Below, piece after piece: positions 1 to 11,240 of a stretch of DNA of 64,000 nucleotides. Within the stretch, counting starts at the first letter, position 1. Each line of letters begins with the position of its first letter. The stretch lies in assembly GCA_002886105.1 (NCBI GenBank), contig CP025776.1, forward strand, positions 2,170,001 through 2,234,000, read 5' to 3'. Both the position numbers and the translations under genes were made by a program. The notes under the pieces were generated by a model. It saw only the letters and a list, made by a program, of their open reading frames with translations. It was not told the origin of the DNA and searched no databases. The DNA comes from Enterobacter sp. EA-1 (lineage in GTDB: Bacteria; Pseudomonadota; Gammaproteobacteria; Enterobacterales; Enterobacteriaceae).

Positions 1-1421
1 CCGGTCGCGTTATTTGGTATTTTGCGTGCCGGAATGATTGTGGTGAACGTCAACCCACTGTATACCCCGCGCGAGCTGGAGCACCAACTGAATGACAGCG
101 GCGCGTCCGCGATTGTGATTGTCTCGAACTTCGCCCACACCTTGGAGAAAGTGGTTGATAAAACCCGGGTGCGCCATGTGATCCTGACCCGCATGGGCGA
201 TCAACTGTCGTCGGCAAAAGGCACGCTGGTGAACTTTGTCGTCAAATACGTTAAGCGTCTGGTGCCGAAATACCATCTTCCGGATGCCATTTCATTCCGC
301 CGCGCGTTGCAAAGCGGTTATCGCATGCAGTACGTCAAACCTGAGGTGATTGCGGACGATCTCGCCTTCCTGCAATACACCGGCGGAACCACCGGGGTAG
401 CGAAAGGGGCGATGCTGACCCATCGCAACATGCTGGCGAACCCTGGAGCAGGTTAATGCGACTTACGGGCCGTTGTTGCACCGCGGCAAAGAGCTGGTGG
501 TGACGGCGCTTCCGCTGTATCACATTTTGCGCTGACCATGAACTGCCTGCTGTTTATTGAACTGGGCGGGCAAAACCTGCTGATCACCAACCCACGTGAT
601 ATCCCGGGGCTGGTTAAAGAGCTGGCGAAATACCCGTTCACCTCGATGACCGGGGTAAATACGCTGTTTAACGCGCTGCTGAATAATGACGAGTTTCGCA
701 AACTGGATTTCTCCTCGCTGCACTTGTCCGCAGGCGGGGGATGCCAGTGCAGCAAGCGGTGGCGGATCGCTGGGTCAAGCTGACCGGGCAGTATTTGCTG
801 GAAGGTTATGGCCTGACTGAATGCTCGCCGCTGGTGAGCGTAAACCCGCACGACATCGATTATCACAGTGGCAGCATTGGTCTGCCGGTGCCGTCCACCG
901 AGGCCAAACTGGTGGACGATGAGGGGAATGAAGTCGCGCCGGGCGAACCCGGGGAGCTGTGTGTGAAAGGGCCGCAGGTGATGCTGGGCTACTGGCAGCG
1001 ACCGGATGCGACGGATGAAATTCTGCGTGACGGCTGGCTGTACACCGGTGACATTGCCGTGATGGACGACGAAGGTTTCCTGCGTATTGTCGATCGCAAA
1101 AGGACATGATTCTGGTCTCGGGTTTTAATGTCTACCCGAACGAGATTGAAGATGTTGTGATGCAGCATGCCGGGGTGCGGGAAGTGGCTGCCGTGGGCGT
1201 CCCGTCTGAAAACAGCGGTGAAGCGGTGAAGATCTTCGTCGTCAAAAGAGGACAGCCTGACGGAAGATGCGCTGATTGCGTTCTGCCGCCGCCAGCTGAC
1301 CGGGTACAAGGTGCCGAAGCTGGTGGAATTCCGCAGTGAATTGCCAAAATCGAACGTCGGTAAGATTTTACGACGAGAATTACGTGACGAAGCGCGTGGC
1401 AAAGTGGACAATAAAGCCTGA
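1..1421 (+). CDS. fadD: Long-chain acyl-CoA synthetase FadD (5' end outside window)
   Basis: Activates long-chain fatty acids to acyl-CoA (fatty acid + ATP + CoA), the entry step of beta-oxidation, at the inner membrane. The reading is colinear with E. coli FadD. The adenylate-forming P-loop motif [12 protein letters not shown] lies near 377-412, YGLTEC near 808, and the C-terminal motif TGDIA near 1040 followed by VDRKKDMI. The protein ends in GKVDNKA just before the stop. The N-terminus is missing at the window edge. At least five indels break the frame: an extra C at the CCTGG near 441, short T and G runs near 530 and 736, and two changes in AAA/AAAGG runs near 1100 and 1248. These look like sequencing errors. 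A hairpin terminator follows and rnd is downstream, as in E. coli. Confidence 0.95.
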
Positions 1422-1440
1422 GCTATGCATTAATCGCCCG

Positions 1441-1465
1441 AACGCCGGTTAAGCCGGCGTTTTTT
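1441..1465 (+). terminator. Rho-independent terminator after fadD
   Basis: An 8-bp perfect stem (AACGCCGG / CCGGCGTT) with a 5-base loop is followed directly by a T run, 20 bases after the fadD stop. Confidence 0.85.
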
Positions 1466-1492
1466 ATGGGTGCAAACTAAAGAGATAATGAT

Positions 1493-2594
1493 TTGAATTA
1501 CCAGATGATCACGACGAACGACGCACTGGCGGCGTTGTGTGAAGCCGCCAGTGCGTTTCCGGCCATTGCCTGGATACCGAATTTGTCCGCACCCGCAACT
1601 GGGGCTGATTCAGCTCTATGACGGTGAGCATGTGGCGCTGATCGATCCGCTGTCTATTACCGACTGGACGCCGTTTCGCAACCTGTTGATCAATACGCAG
1701 GTGACCAAATACCTGCACGCGGGGAGCGCGGTTTTCCTGAACGCGTTCGGCGTACAGCCGCAACCGATGATCGATACCCAAATTCTCGCCGCATTCTGCG
1801 GTCGGCCACTGTCATGGGCTTTGCCGCCATGGTGGAGGAGTTCACCGGCACGGTTATCGATAAGAGCGAGTCACGTACCGACTGGCTGGCGCGCCCGCTG
1901 ACGGAACGTCAGTGCGACTATGCCGCCGCAGACGTGTGGTATCTGCTGCCAATCGCCGGCAAACTGCTGGCCGAAACGGAACAGGCCGGTCGACTGGATG
2001 CCGCGCTGGACGAATGTCGCTTGATGATGCAGCGTCGCCGGGGAAGTGCTGGCACCGGAAGAGGCATGGCGTGATATCACTAACGCACCGGCAGTTGCGT
2101 ACGCGTCAGCTTGCCTGCGCTGCTTGCGGATTGGCGGTTGCGTAAGGCGCGCGAGCGTGATCTGGCGGTGAATTTTGTCGTTCGGGAAGAGAACCTGTGG
2201 GCGGTCGCGCGCTACATGCCTGCCAGCATGGGCGAACTGGACAGCATCGGTCTCTCCGGCAGTGAAATTCGTTTCCATGGTAAAACGATGCTGGCGCTGG
2301 TCGCGCAGGCTCAGGCGCTGCCGGAAGAGGCGTTGCCGGAACCGCTGTTGAATCTGATGGATATGCCGGGTTATCGCAAGGCATTCAAGGCCATTAAAGC
2401 GCTGGTGCAAACCATTGGTGAAAGCGAGAAAGTGAGCGTTGAGCTGCTGGCTTCGCGCCGGCAGATTAATCAGTTGTTGAACTGGCACTGGAAATTGAAA
2501 CCGCAGACAACAGCACCGGAATTAATTAGCGGTTGGCGGGGGAGAAATGATGGCCGATCAGCTGAAAAAATTACTGGATGAATATCCACGATAA
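1493..2594 (+). CDS. rnd: Ribonuclease D
   Basis: 3'-to-5' exoribonuclease that trims tRNA precursors and other small RNAs. The N-terminal DEDD exonuclease domain is recognisable: the DTEF motif near 1570 holds the first catalytic Asp and Glu, and the ARPLTERQ-DYAAADVWYL segment near 1890-1945 holds the last catalytic Asp. It is followed by HRDC domains (WRLRKARERDLAVNFVV, then MPGYRKAFKAI). I chose the UUG start at 1493 because it gives LNYQMITT, matching E. coli Rnd, which also starts with UUG. Several frameshifts are present: a shortened CCCTGG near 1568, a roughly 10-base loss near 1728, a shortened G run near 1815, and a changed CCTGG near 2085. The E. coli gene order fadD-rnd-min is kept. 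Confidence 0.93.
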
Positions 2595-2632
2595 TAACTG
2601 TAAATAATTACAGGGTATTCCGTGTAATAAAC

Positions 2633-2660
2633 AAAAAGGCAGAAATTATCTGCCTTTTTT
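2633..2660. terminator. Bidirectional terminator between rnd and minE
   Basis: Inverted repeat AAAAAGGCAGA / TCTGCCTTTTTT with a 5-base loop. There is a T run on both strands, between the convergent rnd and minCDE operons. Confidence 0.88.
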
Positions 2661-2681
2661 AATGCCTGCGCGAAACGTTAT

Positions 2682-2947
2682 TTATTTCGTTTCTTCTGCT
2701 TCCGGCAGGGTAACGTTAAGTTCCAGAATGGAAATATCGTCCCCTTTTGTTCCAGTTGAACCGTCACCATCTCTGGATCGATTTGTACATACTTACAAAT
2801 CACTTCCAGAATATCCCGCTTAAGCTGCGGTAAATAATGGGGTTCAGCGTCGCTGCGGCGACGTTCTGCAACAATAATTTGCAGGCGTTCTTTAGCAATG
2901 CTGGCAGTGTTCTTTTTTCTGGAGAGAAAAAAGTCAAGTAATGCCAT
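2682..2947 (-). CDS. minE: Cell division topological specificity factor MinE
   Basis: Stimulates the MinD ATPase and drives pole-to-pole oscillation that keeps the MinC inhibitor away from mid-cell. The N-terminus [20 protein letters not shown] is the membrane-binding and anti-MinCD helix, and [19 protein letters not shown] is the dimer domain. A single A missing near 2743 shifts the frame in the raw sequence. Restoring it gives [17 protein letters not shown] and the stop at 2682, the normal 88 residues. The start lies 3 bases after the minD stop, so the genes are translationally coupled. Confidence 0.95.
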
Positions 2948-2950
2948 AAC

Positions 2951-3764
2951 TTATCCTCCGAACAAGCGTTTGAGGAAACCTTTCTTCTCTTCTTCAATGA
3001 AGCGGAAAGGACGATCTTCTCCTAACAGACGTTCCACGGCATCGGCATAGGCTTTACCCGCGTCTGCGTTGACATCCGAGGGATAACCGGCTCACCTGGT
3101 TTGACGCACGTAACACGGACTGATCTTCCGGGATCACGCCAACCAGTTTGATTCGCAGAATTTCCAGCACATCTTCCATGCTCAGCATGTCGCCGCGGTT
3201 AACCCGCCCGGGGTTATAACGGGTCAACAGCAGGTGCTCTTTAATCGGTTCTTCACCATTTTCGGCGCGGCGTGATTTCGACGCAAGAATACCGAGAATG
3301 CGGTCAGAGTCACGCACTGACGACACTTCCGGGTTGGTGGTGATAATGGCTTCATCGGCGAAATAGAGCGCCATCAGCGCGCCGGTTTCGATACCCGCAG
3401 GGGAGTCGCAGACAATAAAATCGAAATCCATTTTCTTCAGATCTTCGAGCACCTGCGCCACGCCTTCACGGGTCAGCGCGTCTTTATCGCGGGTCTGCGA
3501 TGCCGGAAGAATATAGAGATTTTCGGTGCGTTTATCTTTGATCAACGCTTGGTTCAGCGTTGCATCACCCTCGGATAACGTTGACGAAATCGTACACGAC
3601 GCGGCGTTCGCAGCCCATGATGAGATCCAGTTGCGCAGCCCAATATCGAAATCGATAACGACGGTTTTTTTGCCCTTCTGGGCTAAACCAGTAGCGATGG
3701 CCGCGCTGGAGGTGGTCTTGCCAACGCCCCCTTTACCCGAAGTAACAACAATAATGCGTGCCAT
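2951..3764 (-). CDS. minD: Septum site-determining ATPase MinD
   Basis: Membrane-associated ParA/MinD-type ATPase that recruits MinC and is released by MinE. The deviant Walker A motif GKGGVGKTTSS is near residue 10, the Walker B region VVIDFDIGLRN near residue 40, and FIVCDSPAGIE near residue 120. The C-terminal amphipathic membrane-targeting helix (KKGFLKRLFGG) is encoded at 2951-2990. Frameshifts sit at CCWGG sites near 3076 (codons for VILDIN), 3100, 3571 and 3632, exactly where the E. coli protein reads normally. Middle gene of the minCDE operon. Confidence 0.95.
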
Positions 3765-3786
3765 AGGAGTTCCTTGTTAAAAGGGC

Positions 3787-4473
<687 letters not shown>

Positions 4474-4597
4474 TCCTGACCTTACTCATTTTGCTATTAT
4501 CACCCGATCGTTGAGTGATATTCCGAAGACTATCAGGCATGTTATAGTCACTGTTATATTCAGGCAAGTAACCACCCGCTAATTCCGAGTAATAAGT

Positions 4598-4863
4598 ATG
4601 TTTTGTGTGATCTATCGAAGTGCCCGTCGTGAACAGACTTATCTGTATGTCGAAAAAAAGACGATTTTTCCCGCGTACCGGAAGCGTTAATGCAGAGCTT
4701 CGGTCCACCGCAGTTGACGATGCTTTTTCCGCTCGACGGTCGTAAAAAATTGGCTGGCGCGGATTTGGAGAAAGTAAAAGAAGCATTGGTCACGCAAGGC
4801 TATTATTTGCAGTTACCGCCACCACAAGAAAACTTATTGAAACAACATCTCTCGCGGGTTTAG
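4598..4863 (+). CDS. ycgL: YcgL family protein
   Basis: Small conserved protein of unknown molecular function (YcgL domain), divergent from minC as in E. coli. Recognisable segments are [20 protein letters not shown], the PLDGRKKL motif, and GYYLQLPPP near the end. The start at 4598 corresponds to the internal Met often annotated in E. coli. One base is missing in an A run near 4650, so the raw sequence needs one correction. The end is a short RV tail before TAG, with a terminator hairpin after it. Confidence 0.88.
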
Positions 4864-4891
4864 GCAAACAATAAACCCGAAATGTGACAGG

Positions 4892-4911
4892 ACGGCTCTT
4901 TGAGCCGTTTC
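4892..4911 (+). terminator. Terminator after ycgL
   Basis: 7-bp stem ACGGCTC / GAGCCGT with a TTT loop, followed by TTTCTTATT. Confidence 0.75.
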
Positions 4912-5020
4912 TTATTGTACCTTCGACACAGGCGGCAACGTGTTGGTATTTGACAAACTGCCGGGTGGCGCGGATAGTCATTTTTCGCTCATGTTCAATG
5001 TGTTACCGGAGGTGGAATAA

Positions 5021-5683
5021 ATGTATCAGCATCACAACTGGCAGGGCGCTCTGCTGGATTACCCGGTGAGTAAAGTGGTTTGCGTTGGCAGCAACTATGC
5101 GAAACATATTAAGGAAATGGGGAGCGCTACCCCGGAAGAGCCGGTTCTGTTTATTAAACCCGAAACGGCGTTGTGCGACATCCGCCAGCCGCTCGCCTTG
5201 CCACAGGATTTTGGTTCTGTGCACCATGAAGTGGAACTGGCGGTGCTGATTGGCGCAACGCTGCGCCAGAGGCCACGGAAGAACATGTCCGTAAGGCCAT
5301 AGCCGGATACGGCGTGGCGCTGGATCTCACGCTACGCGATCTGCAAAGTAAAATGAAGAAAGCCGGGCAGCCGTGGGAAAAAGCCAAAGGTTTTGATAAC
5401 TCATGCCCGATTTCTGGCTTTATCCCGGCGGCGGAGTTTGCCAGCGATCCGCAAAACACGACGCTTGGTCTGAAAGTGAATGGTGAATTCCGCCAGCAAG
5501 GCACGACTGCTGATATGATCCACAAAATCGTGCCGCTGATTGCCTATATGAGCCGCTTTTTTCACGCTGAAAGCAGGCGATGTGATCCTGACAGGCACGC
5601 CAGATGGCGTCGGCCCGCTGCAAAGCGGTGATGAGCTGGACGTGAGCTTTAACGGCCTTTCCCTGACGACTCGCGTACTTTGA
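5021..5683 (+). CDS. ycgM: Fumarylacetoacetate hydrolase family protein YcgM
   Basis: FAH-superfamily enzyme (acylpyruvate hydrolase/oxaloacetate decarboxylase type, metal dependent), likely cytosolic. The motif VCVGSNYAKH is at the N-terminus. The metal-binding HHEVELAVLIG segment is near 5224. GYGVALDLTLRD and TGTPDGVGP are further on, the latter near 5595. About 219 residues, the usual length. Frameshifts lie near 5272, 5560 and 5665. The start ATG has the upstream AGGTGG. It precedes ycgN as in E. coli. The physiological substrate in enterobacteria is not certain. Confidence 0.92.
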
Positions 5684-5767
5684 TACAGTTTGCCGCACCG
5701 GAACGGGCGGCAAAACTTTCTGCATCCGCATGCCAGACTGGTTATAAGGTGCTCCCACTGGATTTTA

Positions 5768-6229
5768 ATGGCGGATTTTATCATGAACGACACTCCTTTC
5801 TGGCAAAGCAAAACTCTCGACCAAATGACGGACGCGGAGTGGGAGTCGTTATGTGATGGCTGCGGGCAGTGCTGCCTGCATAAGCTGATGGATGAAGACA
5901 CTGACGAAATCTACTTTACCAATGTTGCCTGTCGTCAGTTGAATATCAAAACCTGCCAGTGTCGTAACTATGAGCGCCGGTTCGAGTATGAACCTGATTG
6001 CATCAAACTGACCCGCGAAAATCTCCCGACCTTTGAATGGCTGCCGCCGAGCTGTGCTTACCGTTTACTGGCAGAGGGTAAAGCGTTACCGCTGTGGCAC
6101 CCGCTGCGCACCGGCTCCAAAGCGGCAATGCACGCCGAACGCATTTCCGTGCGCCATATTGCTGTGAAAGAGTCTGAAGTCCGCGACTGGCAGGAGCACA
6201 TCCTCAACAAACCGGAATGGGCGGATTAA
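5768..6229 (+). CDS. ycgN: YcgN family zinc/iron-chelating Cys-cluster protein
   Basis: An intact 153-residue UPF0260 protein with the Cys-rich metal-binding signature CDGCGQCC near residue 30, then [17 protein letters not shown] and [16 protein letters not shown]. The start at 5768 (MADFIMND) matches E. coli YcgN length; an alternative ATG lies five codons later. Function is not established. The Cys cluster suggests metal binding. Confidence 0.92.
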   Translation: MADFIMNDTPFWQSKTLDQMTDAEWESLCDGCGQCCLHKLMDEDTDEIYFTNVACRQLNIKTCQCRNYERRFEYEPDCIKLTRENLPTFEWLPPSCAYRLLAEGKALPLWHPLRTGSKAAMHAERISVRHIAVKESEVRDWQEHILNKPEWAD

Positions 6230-6442
6230 CGCTCAGACACCCCAAAACACGTCGATAATTACCGACGCGATAAACAGCCAGCAGGGCAGAGAAAAGTAAA
6301 AAACGCCTCGCTACACACCGTTTACGAGATCGGGCAATCTTTCACGCTTGTATGTTGGTCCCAGTGTGGCGTTGTTAAATTGCAGCAATGTCCGGGCGGT
6401 GAACTTCAGGCAACTGCGCTATGAGCTGGAACCGGAAGGTAA
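6230..6442. other. Intergenic stretch with possible gene remnants
   Basis: E. coli has hlyE and umuDC here; neither is visible. On the minus strand, 6232-6310 encodes a hydrophobic tail (LPCWLFIASVIIDVFWGV then stop) with no start codon. On the plus strand, about 6312-6475 has an open frame with coding-like composition (RQLRYELEPEGNEKTLP). Both may be decayed or frameshifted genes. I recognise neither. Confidence 0.3.
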
Positions 6443-6443
6443 T

Positions 6444-6469
6444 GAAAAAACGCTCCCGAGGGGAGCGTT
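6444..6469 (-). terminator. Terminator of dsbB
   Basis: 9-bp stem AACGCTCCC / GGGAGCGTT with a 3-base loop, and a T run on the minus strand (AAAAAA at 6445-6450 on plus). It lies 4 bases past the dsbB stop. Confidence 0.85.
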
Positions 6470-6472
6470 CTG

Positions 6473-7007
6473 TTAGCGACCAAAGAGATCGCGTTTTTTC
6501 GGTTTGAACGGTTGGGCAATCAGCACCAACAGCGCAACGACCCGAGGGTAAGCCACAAAATGCCCAGCAGCCACTGCGGCATCTCCAGCGTCAGAAACGA
6601 CCATTGACGCTCAGCGCAGTCGCCGGACGCGACAAACACTTGCGGGAGCCATTTATCCAGCGGCAGCCACGTCGGGAAACGGGCAGCAAAATCGCAGGTC
6701 ATAAACGGGGAAGGGTGCAGCTGAATCATCGTATGTTCCCGGTGCAAGCTGGATGCCGCGCCATGCGCTATAGAATCCAGATTGCCAGAGCGACGTAACG
6801 TAGCGGCGTTTTTGGCGCAATCGCGCCGACAATTCCGGCACCCATCACGCCAAACAACGCGCTGCGTTCATAAATACAGAGTACGCAGGGTTTCAGCAGC
6901 ATGACATGCTGGAACCACAACGCGACCATTTCAAGTGCGAACGCCGTCAGCGCCATTAATAACCACGCGCCGCGCCCGCGCGAGCACTTGTTCAAGTATC
7001 GCAACAT
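6473..7007 (-). CDS. dsbB: Disulfide bond formation protein DsbB
   Basis: Inner-membrane quinone reductase that reoxidises periplasmic DsbA. The reading is colinear with E. coli DsbB: start [17 protein letters not shown], first redox pair in [10 protein letters not shown], second periplasmic Cys region ([28 protein letters not shown]), and C-terminus KKRDLFGR. There are four membrane segments. Frameshifts lie near 6540 and 6770. In E. coli and Salmonella nhaB lies directly upstream; here it is missing and fadR follows at once. Confidence 0.93.
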
Positions 7008-7341
7008 AATCATTTCCACGGGAGATGCTTTGGAAAAAGCAGTGTAAACGAAATCTCTCTACAGGCCACTAGCGGCTGGTAAAATATTACGTAATTGAAT
7101 GTTTATCATGCGAAAAGTCAAACCAGACCACGAAGCGATGTCATATCCGGCAAAAAAGAACGGGCATTTTGCGCTGCATCAGTTTCGGATGAAAGCCATA
7201 TCACTTATGAGGTTAAGCGCTGCTAAATAGTCAAAATGGCGTACCGATCCCCTTTTTTCTTCTTTTCGCATGCTACCTGCCCCCGACGGGGTCTGGTATG
7301 ATGAGTCCTCTTTGCTAATGCTGTGTAATGGAAATCTCACT
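7008..7341. other. dsbB-fadR divergent intergenic region; nhaB absent
   Basis: No NhaB coding sequence can be read on either strand in this 334-base gap, although nhaB sits between dsbB and fadR in E. coli and Salmonella. The region presumably carries the promoters of dsbB and fadR. I can identify no clear box. Confidence 0.6.
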
Positions 7342-8054
7342 ATGGTCATTAAGGCGCAGAGCCCGGCGGGTTTCGCGGAAGAGTACATCATTGAAAGTAT
7401 CTGGAATAATCGCTTCCCCCCGGGATCCATTCTTCCTGCTGAACGCGAACTCTCTGAACTGATTGGCGTCACCCGTACCACATTGCGTGAAGTTTTACAG
7501 CGTCTGGCCCGCGATGGCTGGCTCACTATTCAGCATGGCAAACCCACCAAAGTGAATAACTTCTGGGAAACGTCGGGTCTGAACATTCTGGAAACGCTGG
7601 CGCGTCTCGATCACGAAAGCGTTCCGCAGTTGATCGACAACTTGTTGTCGGTGCGCACCAACATTTCCACTATCTTTATCCGTACTGCATTCCGTCAGCA
7701 CCCTGATGACGCGCTGAAAGTGCTGGCCAGCGCGCGGTGGAAGACCACGCTGACGCGTTTGCCGAACTCGATTACAACGTTTTCCGCGGGCTTGCTTTTG
7801 CCTCCGGCAATCCGATCTACGGGTTGATCCTGAACGGTATGAAAGGGTTGTATACGCGCATTGGTCGCCATTACTTCTCCAGTCCGGAAGCACGTAGCGG
7901 CGCTGGGTTTCTATCACAAGCTGGCGGAAGTGTGAGCATGCGCAGCACGACAGTCTACGAACTGGTGCGTCGCTACGGTCACGAAAGTGGTGAAATCTGG
8001 CACCGGATGCAAAAAAACGATGCCGAGGGCGATTTGGCCTTACAAGGGCGATAA
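7342..8054 (+). CDS. fadR: Fatty acid metabolism regulator FadR
   Basis: GntR-family transcription factor that represses fad genes (including fadD) and activates fabA/fabB, and is released by long-chain acyl-CoA. The N-terminal winged helix contains [28 protein letters not shown]. The C-terminal acyl-CoA-binding all-helical domain includes [15 protein letters not shown] and [14 protein letters not shown]. The protein ends LQGR, about 239 residues. Frameshifts lie near 7733, 7905 and 8025. The start [16 protein letters not shown] is exact. Confidence 0.96.
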
Positions 8055-8063
8055 GCAAAGTTA

Positions 8064-8084
8064 CCCCTCTGCGTCGCAGAGGGG
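8064..8084. terminator. Hairpin between convergent fadR and ycgB
   Basis: Perfect inverted repeat CCCCTCTG / CAGAGGGG around CGTCG, 10 bases after the fadR stop and just downstream of ycgB. There is no strong T run, so it may be a shared weak terminator. Confidence 0.6.
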
Positions 8085-8101
8085 ATTTCCAATACAGTGT
8101 G

Positions 8102-9631
8102 TTAGAGCGTTGCGGGCAGCGCTCTAACAGTTCCACGCTACCATCTTCATTTTGCTGCTCCAGCAGCACATCAAATCCCCACAGCCGGTGCACATGCTTC
8201 CAGAACTTCGCGACGACCTTTATCCAGTGGCGCGCGATTGTGCGGAATGTAACGCAGTGTCAGCGAGCGATCGCCGCGTAAATCCACGTTCCAGACCTGA
8301 ATATTCGGCTCCGAGGGTTGCTCAGGTTGTACTGTGACGACAGTTTGTTGCGGATCTCCCGGTAGCCCTCTTCGTTATGAATAGCGGCAATCTCCAGTGT
8401 GTTATTGCGATCATCATCCAGCACGGTAAAGAAGCGGAAGTCACGCATGATCTTCGGTGACATAAACTGGCTGATAAAGCTTTCATCCTTAAAGTCGCGC
8501 ATCGCAAAATGCAGCGTTTCCAGCCAGTCAGAACCGGCAATATCCGGGAACCAGTACTTATCTTCATCGGTCGGCGACTGGCAAATCCGCTTGATGTCAC
8601 GGAACATGGCAAAGCCCAGTGCATAGGGGTTGATGCCGCTATACCACGGGCTGTTATAGGGCGGCTGGAACACCACATTGGTATGGCTGTGCAGGAACTC
8701 CAACATAAAACGGTCGGTGACTTTGCCTTCGTCATACAAGTGGTTGAGGATGGTGTAGTGCCAGAACGTCGCCCATCCTTCGTTCATCACCTGAGTCTGT
8801 TTCTGCGGGTAAAAATACTGGCTGACTTTGCGCACGATGCGCAGGATTTCGCGCTGCCACGACTCCAGCAATGGCGCGTTTTTCTCCATAAAGTAGAGCA
8901 GGTTCTCCTGCGGCTCCGCCAGGTAGCGACGCGCTTTTGGGCGACCGCCACCTCTTCGTCCCGTTTCGGTAGCGTACGCCACAGCATATTCACGGCTTTG
9001 CAGATACTCCTCGCGACTTTTCTGGCGCGCTTTCTCCTCCTGCAGCGAGATTTTCTGCGGGCGTTTGTAGCGATCCACACCGTAGTTCATCAGCGCATGG
9101 CAGGAGTCGAGCAGTTTTTCCACTTCATCCACGCCATAACGCTCTTCACAATCGGTAAATGTATTTTGCGGGCGAAGATCAGGTAATCGACAATCGAGCT
9201 GGCGTCAGTCCAGCTTCGGAACAGATAGTTGTTTTTGAAAAACGAGTTATGCCCGTAGCAGGCATGCGCCATCACCAGTGCCTGCATGGTAATGGTGTTC
9301 TCTTCCATCAGGTAGGCGATGCAGGGATTCGAGTTGATGACAATTTCGCATAAGCCAGCCCTTGCTGACCATGTTTGTAAAGGCGTTCCGTCTCGATGAA
9401 TTTCTTACCGAACGACCAGTGAGGGTAGTTAATTAGCATACCTACGCTTGAGTAGGCATCCATCATTTGTTCTGAGGTGATCACTTCGATTTGATGCGGA
9501 TAGGTATCCAGCCGGTAGAGTTTCGCCACCCGGTCGATCTCTGCCGGGTAAACATCCAGCAGATCGAAAGTCCAATCGGGTCCATCGCTCAGACGAATAG
9601 AATCCTTATTCATTGAGTCAATCGTAGCCAT
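8102..9631 (-). CDS. ycgB: SpoVR family protein YcgB
   Basis: Conserved SpoVR-like cytosolic protein of about 510 residues. It matches E. coli YcgB from MATIDSMNKDSIRLSDGPDWTF through HACYGHNSFFKNNY, MNEGWATFWHYTILNHLYDEG (a His/Glu-rich possible metal site) and FDVLLEQQNEDGSVELLERC. In other bacteria the ycgB family accompanies yeaG/yeaH stress kinase genes, but its biochemical role is unknown. Frameshifts lie near 9345, 9160, 8945-8990, 8310 and 8240. The C-terminal stop (8102) assumes one further correction; the raw frame reads on. Confidence 0.92.
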
Positions 9632-9847
9632 TAGCGCGCCCTCGTTGTTAACAACACTCTCTGTATGGAGCGTCTCATTTCAAGCATAGAACGCGCAATA
9701 AAATCTGTGGCTAAGCCATAGGTTTTTCTTCGCGATTTTTTCTTCTCGAGGCGGCGCTGAAAGGCTGTTTTGTAGTTTTTGTTCTGCGCTTAAAAGGCGT
9801 TCAGCAGGAGATGCTAAATACGTTTAGCCCTTGTAATAGGGCGAAGC

Positions 9848-9863
9848 TGTGAGAGATGTCACC
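9848..9863 (+). promoter_or_regulatory. CRP-cAMP binding site upstream of dadA
   Basis: TGTGA-N6-TCACC matches the consensus TGTGA-N6-TCACA at nine of ten positions. It is centred about 94 bases before the dadA start. E. coli dadAX is activated by CRP and controlled by Lrp, so this is the expected site. The 9632-9948 gap between ycgB and dadA contains no gene and presumably holds both promoters. Confidence 0.75.
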
Positions 9864-9948
9864 ATAAAAAGGCATATGTTGAATAATATTTTCATCTGGG
9901 TTATCAATTTGTAATTAGATGATTGTGCTTTACTCATGGGAGAGGGAT

Positions 9949-11226
9949 ATGCAAGTTGTTGTCTTAGGTAGCGGGGTGGTGGGCGTCACCAGCGCATGGT
10001 ATCTGCGTCAGGCGGGTCTGACGTGATCGGTGATCGGCAGCCGGGCCCCGCGCAGAGACCAGCGCCGCCAATGCCGGCAGATTTCTGGCTATGCCGCGCC
10101 CTGGCTGCGCCGGCGTGCCGCTGAAAGCGATTAAATGGATGTTTCAGCGCCATGCGCCGCTGGCTATCCGCACGGATGGCACATCATCACAGTTAAAATG
10201 GATGTGGCAAATGCTGCGTAACTGCGACACCCGCCACTACATGGAAAACAAAGGACGTATGGTACGTCTGGCGGAATACAGCCGCGACTGTCTGAAACTG
10301 CTGCGAAACCACCCATGTTCAGTACGAAGGGCGGCAGGGCGGTACATTGCAACTGTTTCGCACCGCTGAACAGTATGAAAATGCGACCCGCGATATCGCC
10401 GTTTTGCAGGATGCCGGGGTGCCCTATCAATTGCTGGAGGCGGCACGTCTGGCGGAGGTTGAACCGGCGTTGGCGGAAGTCGCGGGCAAACTGACGGGCG
10501 GGCTGCCGAATGATGAAACCGGCGACGCAGCTCTTTACTCAACATCTGGCGCAGATGGCTGCCCGGTGGGAGTGGTGTTCCGCTTTAACACACCGGTGGA
10601 TCGCCTGCTGTATGAAGGGGAGAAAATCTACGGCGTGAAATGTGGCGACGAGGTGATCAAAGCCGATGCCTACGTAATGGCGTTTGGATCCTGGTCCACC
10701 GGTTTACTGAAAGGGATTGTTGATATTCCGGTCTATCCGCTTAAAGGTTATTCCCTGACTATCCCGATTGCACAAGAAGATGGTGCGCCGGTATCGACCA
10801 TCCTTGATGAGACTTACAAGATTGCCATTACCCGTTTTGACTTAGCGCATCCGCGTGGGCGGAATGGCGGAAATTGTGGGTTACAACACCGAGCTGCTGA
10901 AGCCGCGCCGTGAAACGCTGGAGATGGTGGTGCGCGACCTGTTCCCGCGCGGCGGCCACGTTGAACAGGCTACCTTCTGGACGGGGTTGCGGCCAATGAC
11001 GCCGGACGGCACGCCGGTTGTCGGGCGTACTCCGTTTAAAAATCTGTGGCTGAATACCGGACACGGTACGCTGGGCTGGACAATGGCCTGCGGTTCCGGT
11101 CAGTTGATAAGCGATCTGATTTCCGGCACGACGCCCGCGATTCCGTCTGATGATCTTGGCGTGGCGCGCTATCTGTCGGGTTTTACGCCTGCGCGTGCGC
11201 AGCACTTACACGGCGTTCATAACTGA
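9949..11226 (+). CDS. dadA: D-amino acid dehydrogenase small subunit DadA
   Basis: Membrane-associated FAD enzyme that oxidises D-alanine to pyruvate and ammonia. The N-terminal dinucleotide fold is [46 protein letters not shown] and the C-terminal [19 protein letters not shown] contact are all present, and the protein ends HLHGVHN. The start at 9949 has GAGAGGG eight bases upstream. Several frameshifts occur, two of them in the YAAPWAAPGVP region (10095-10115) at CCTGG sites, others near 10025, 10310, 10560 and 10850. First gene of dadAX. Confidence 0.95.
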
Positions 11227-11240
11227 TATAAGGAATAGTG

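Noticed and set aside
8509-9186. Long plus-strand ORF opposite ycgB
   Set aside because: It is the antisense shadow of the well-supported SpoVR-family gene; other long ORFs antisense to fadD, rnd, cvrA, treA and fumarase were dropped for the same reason.
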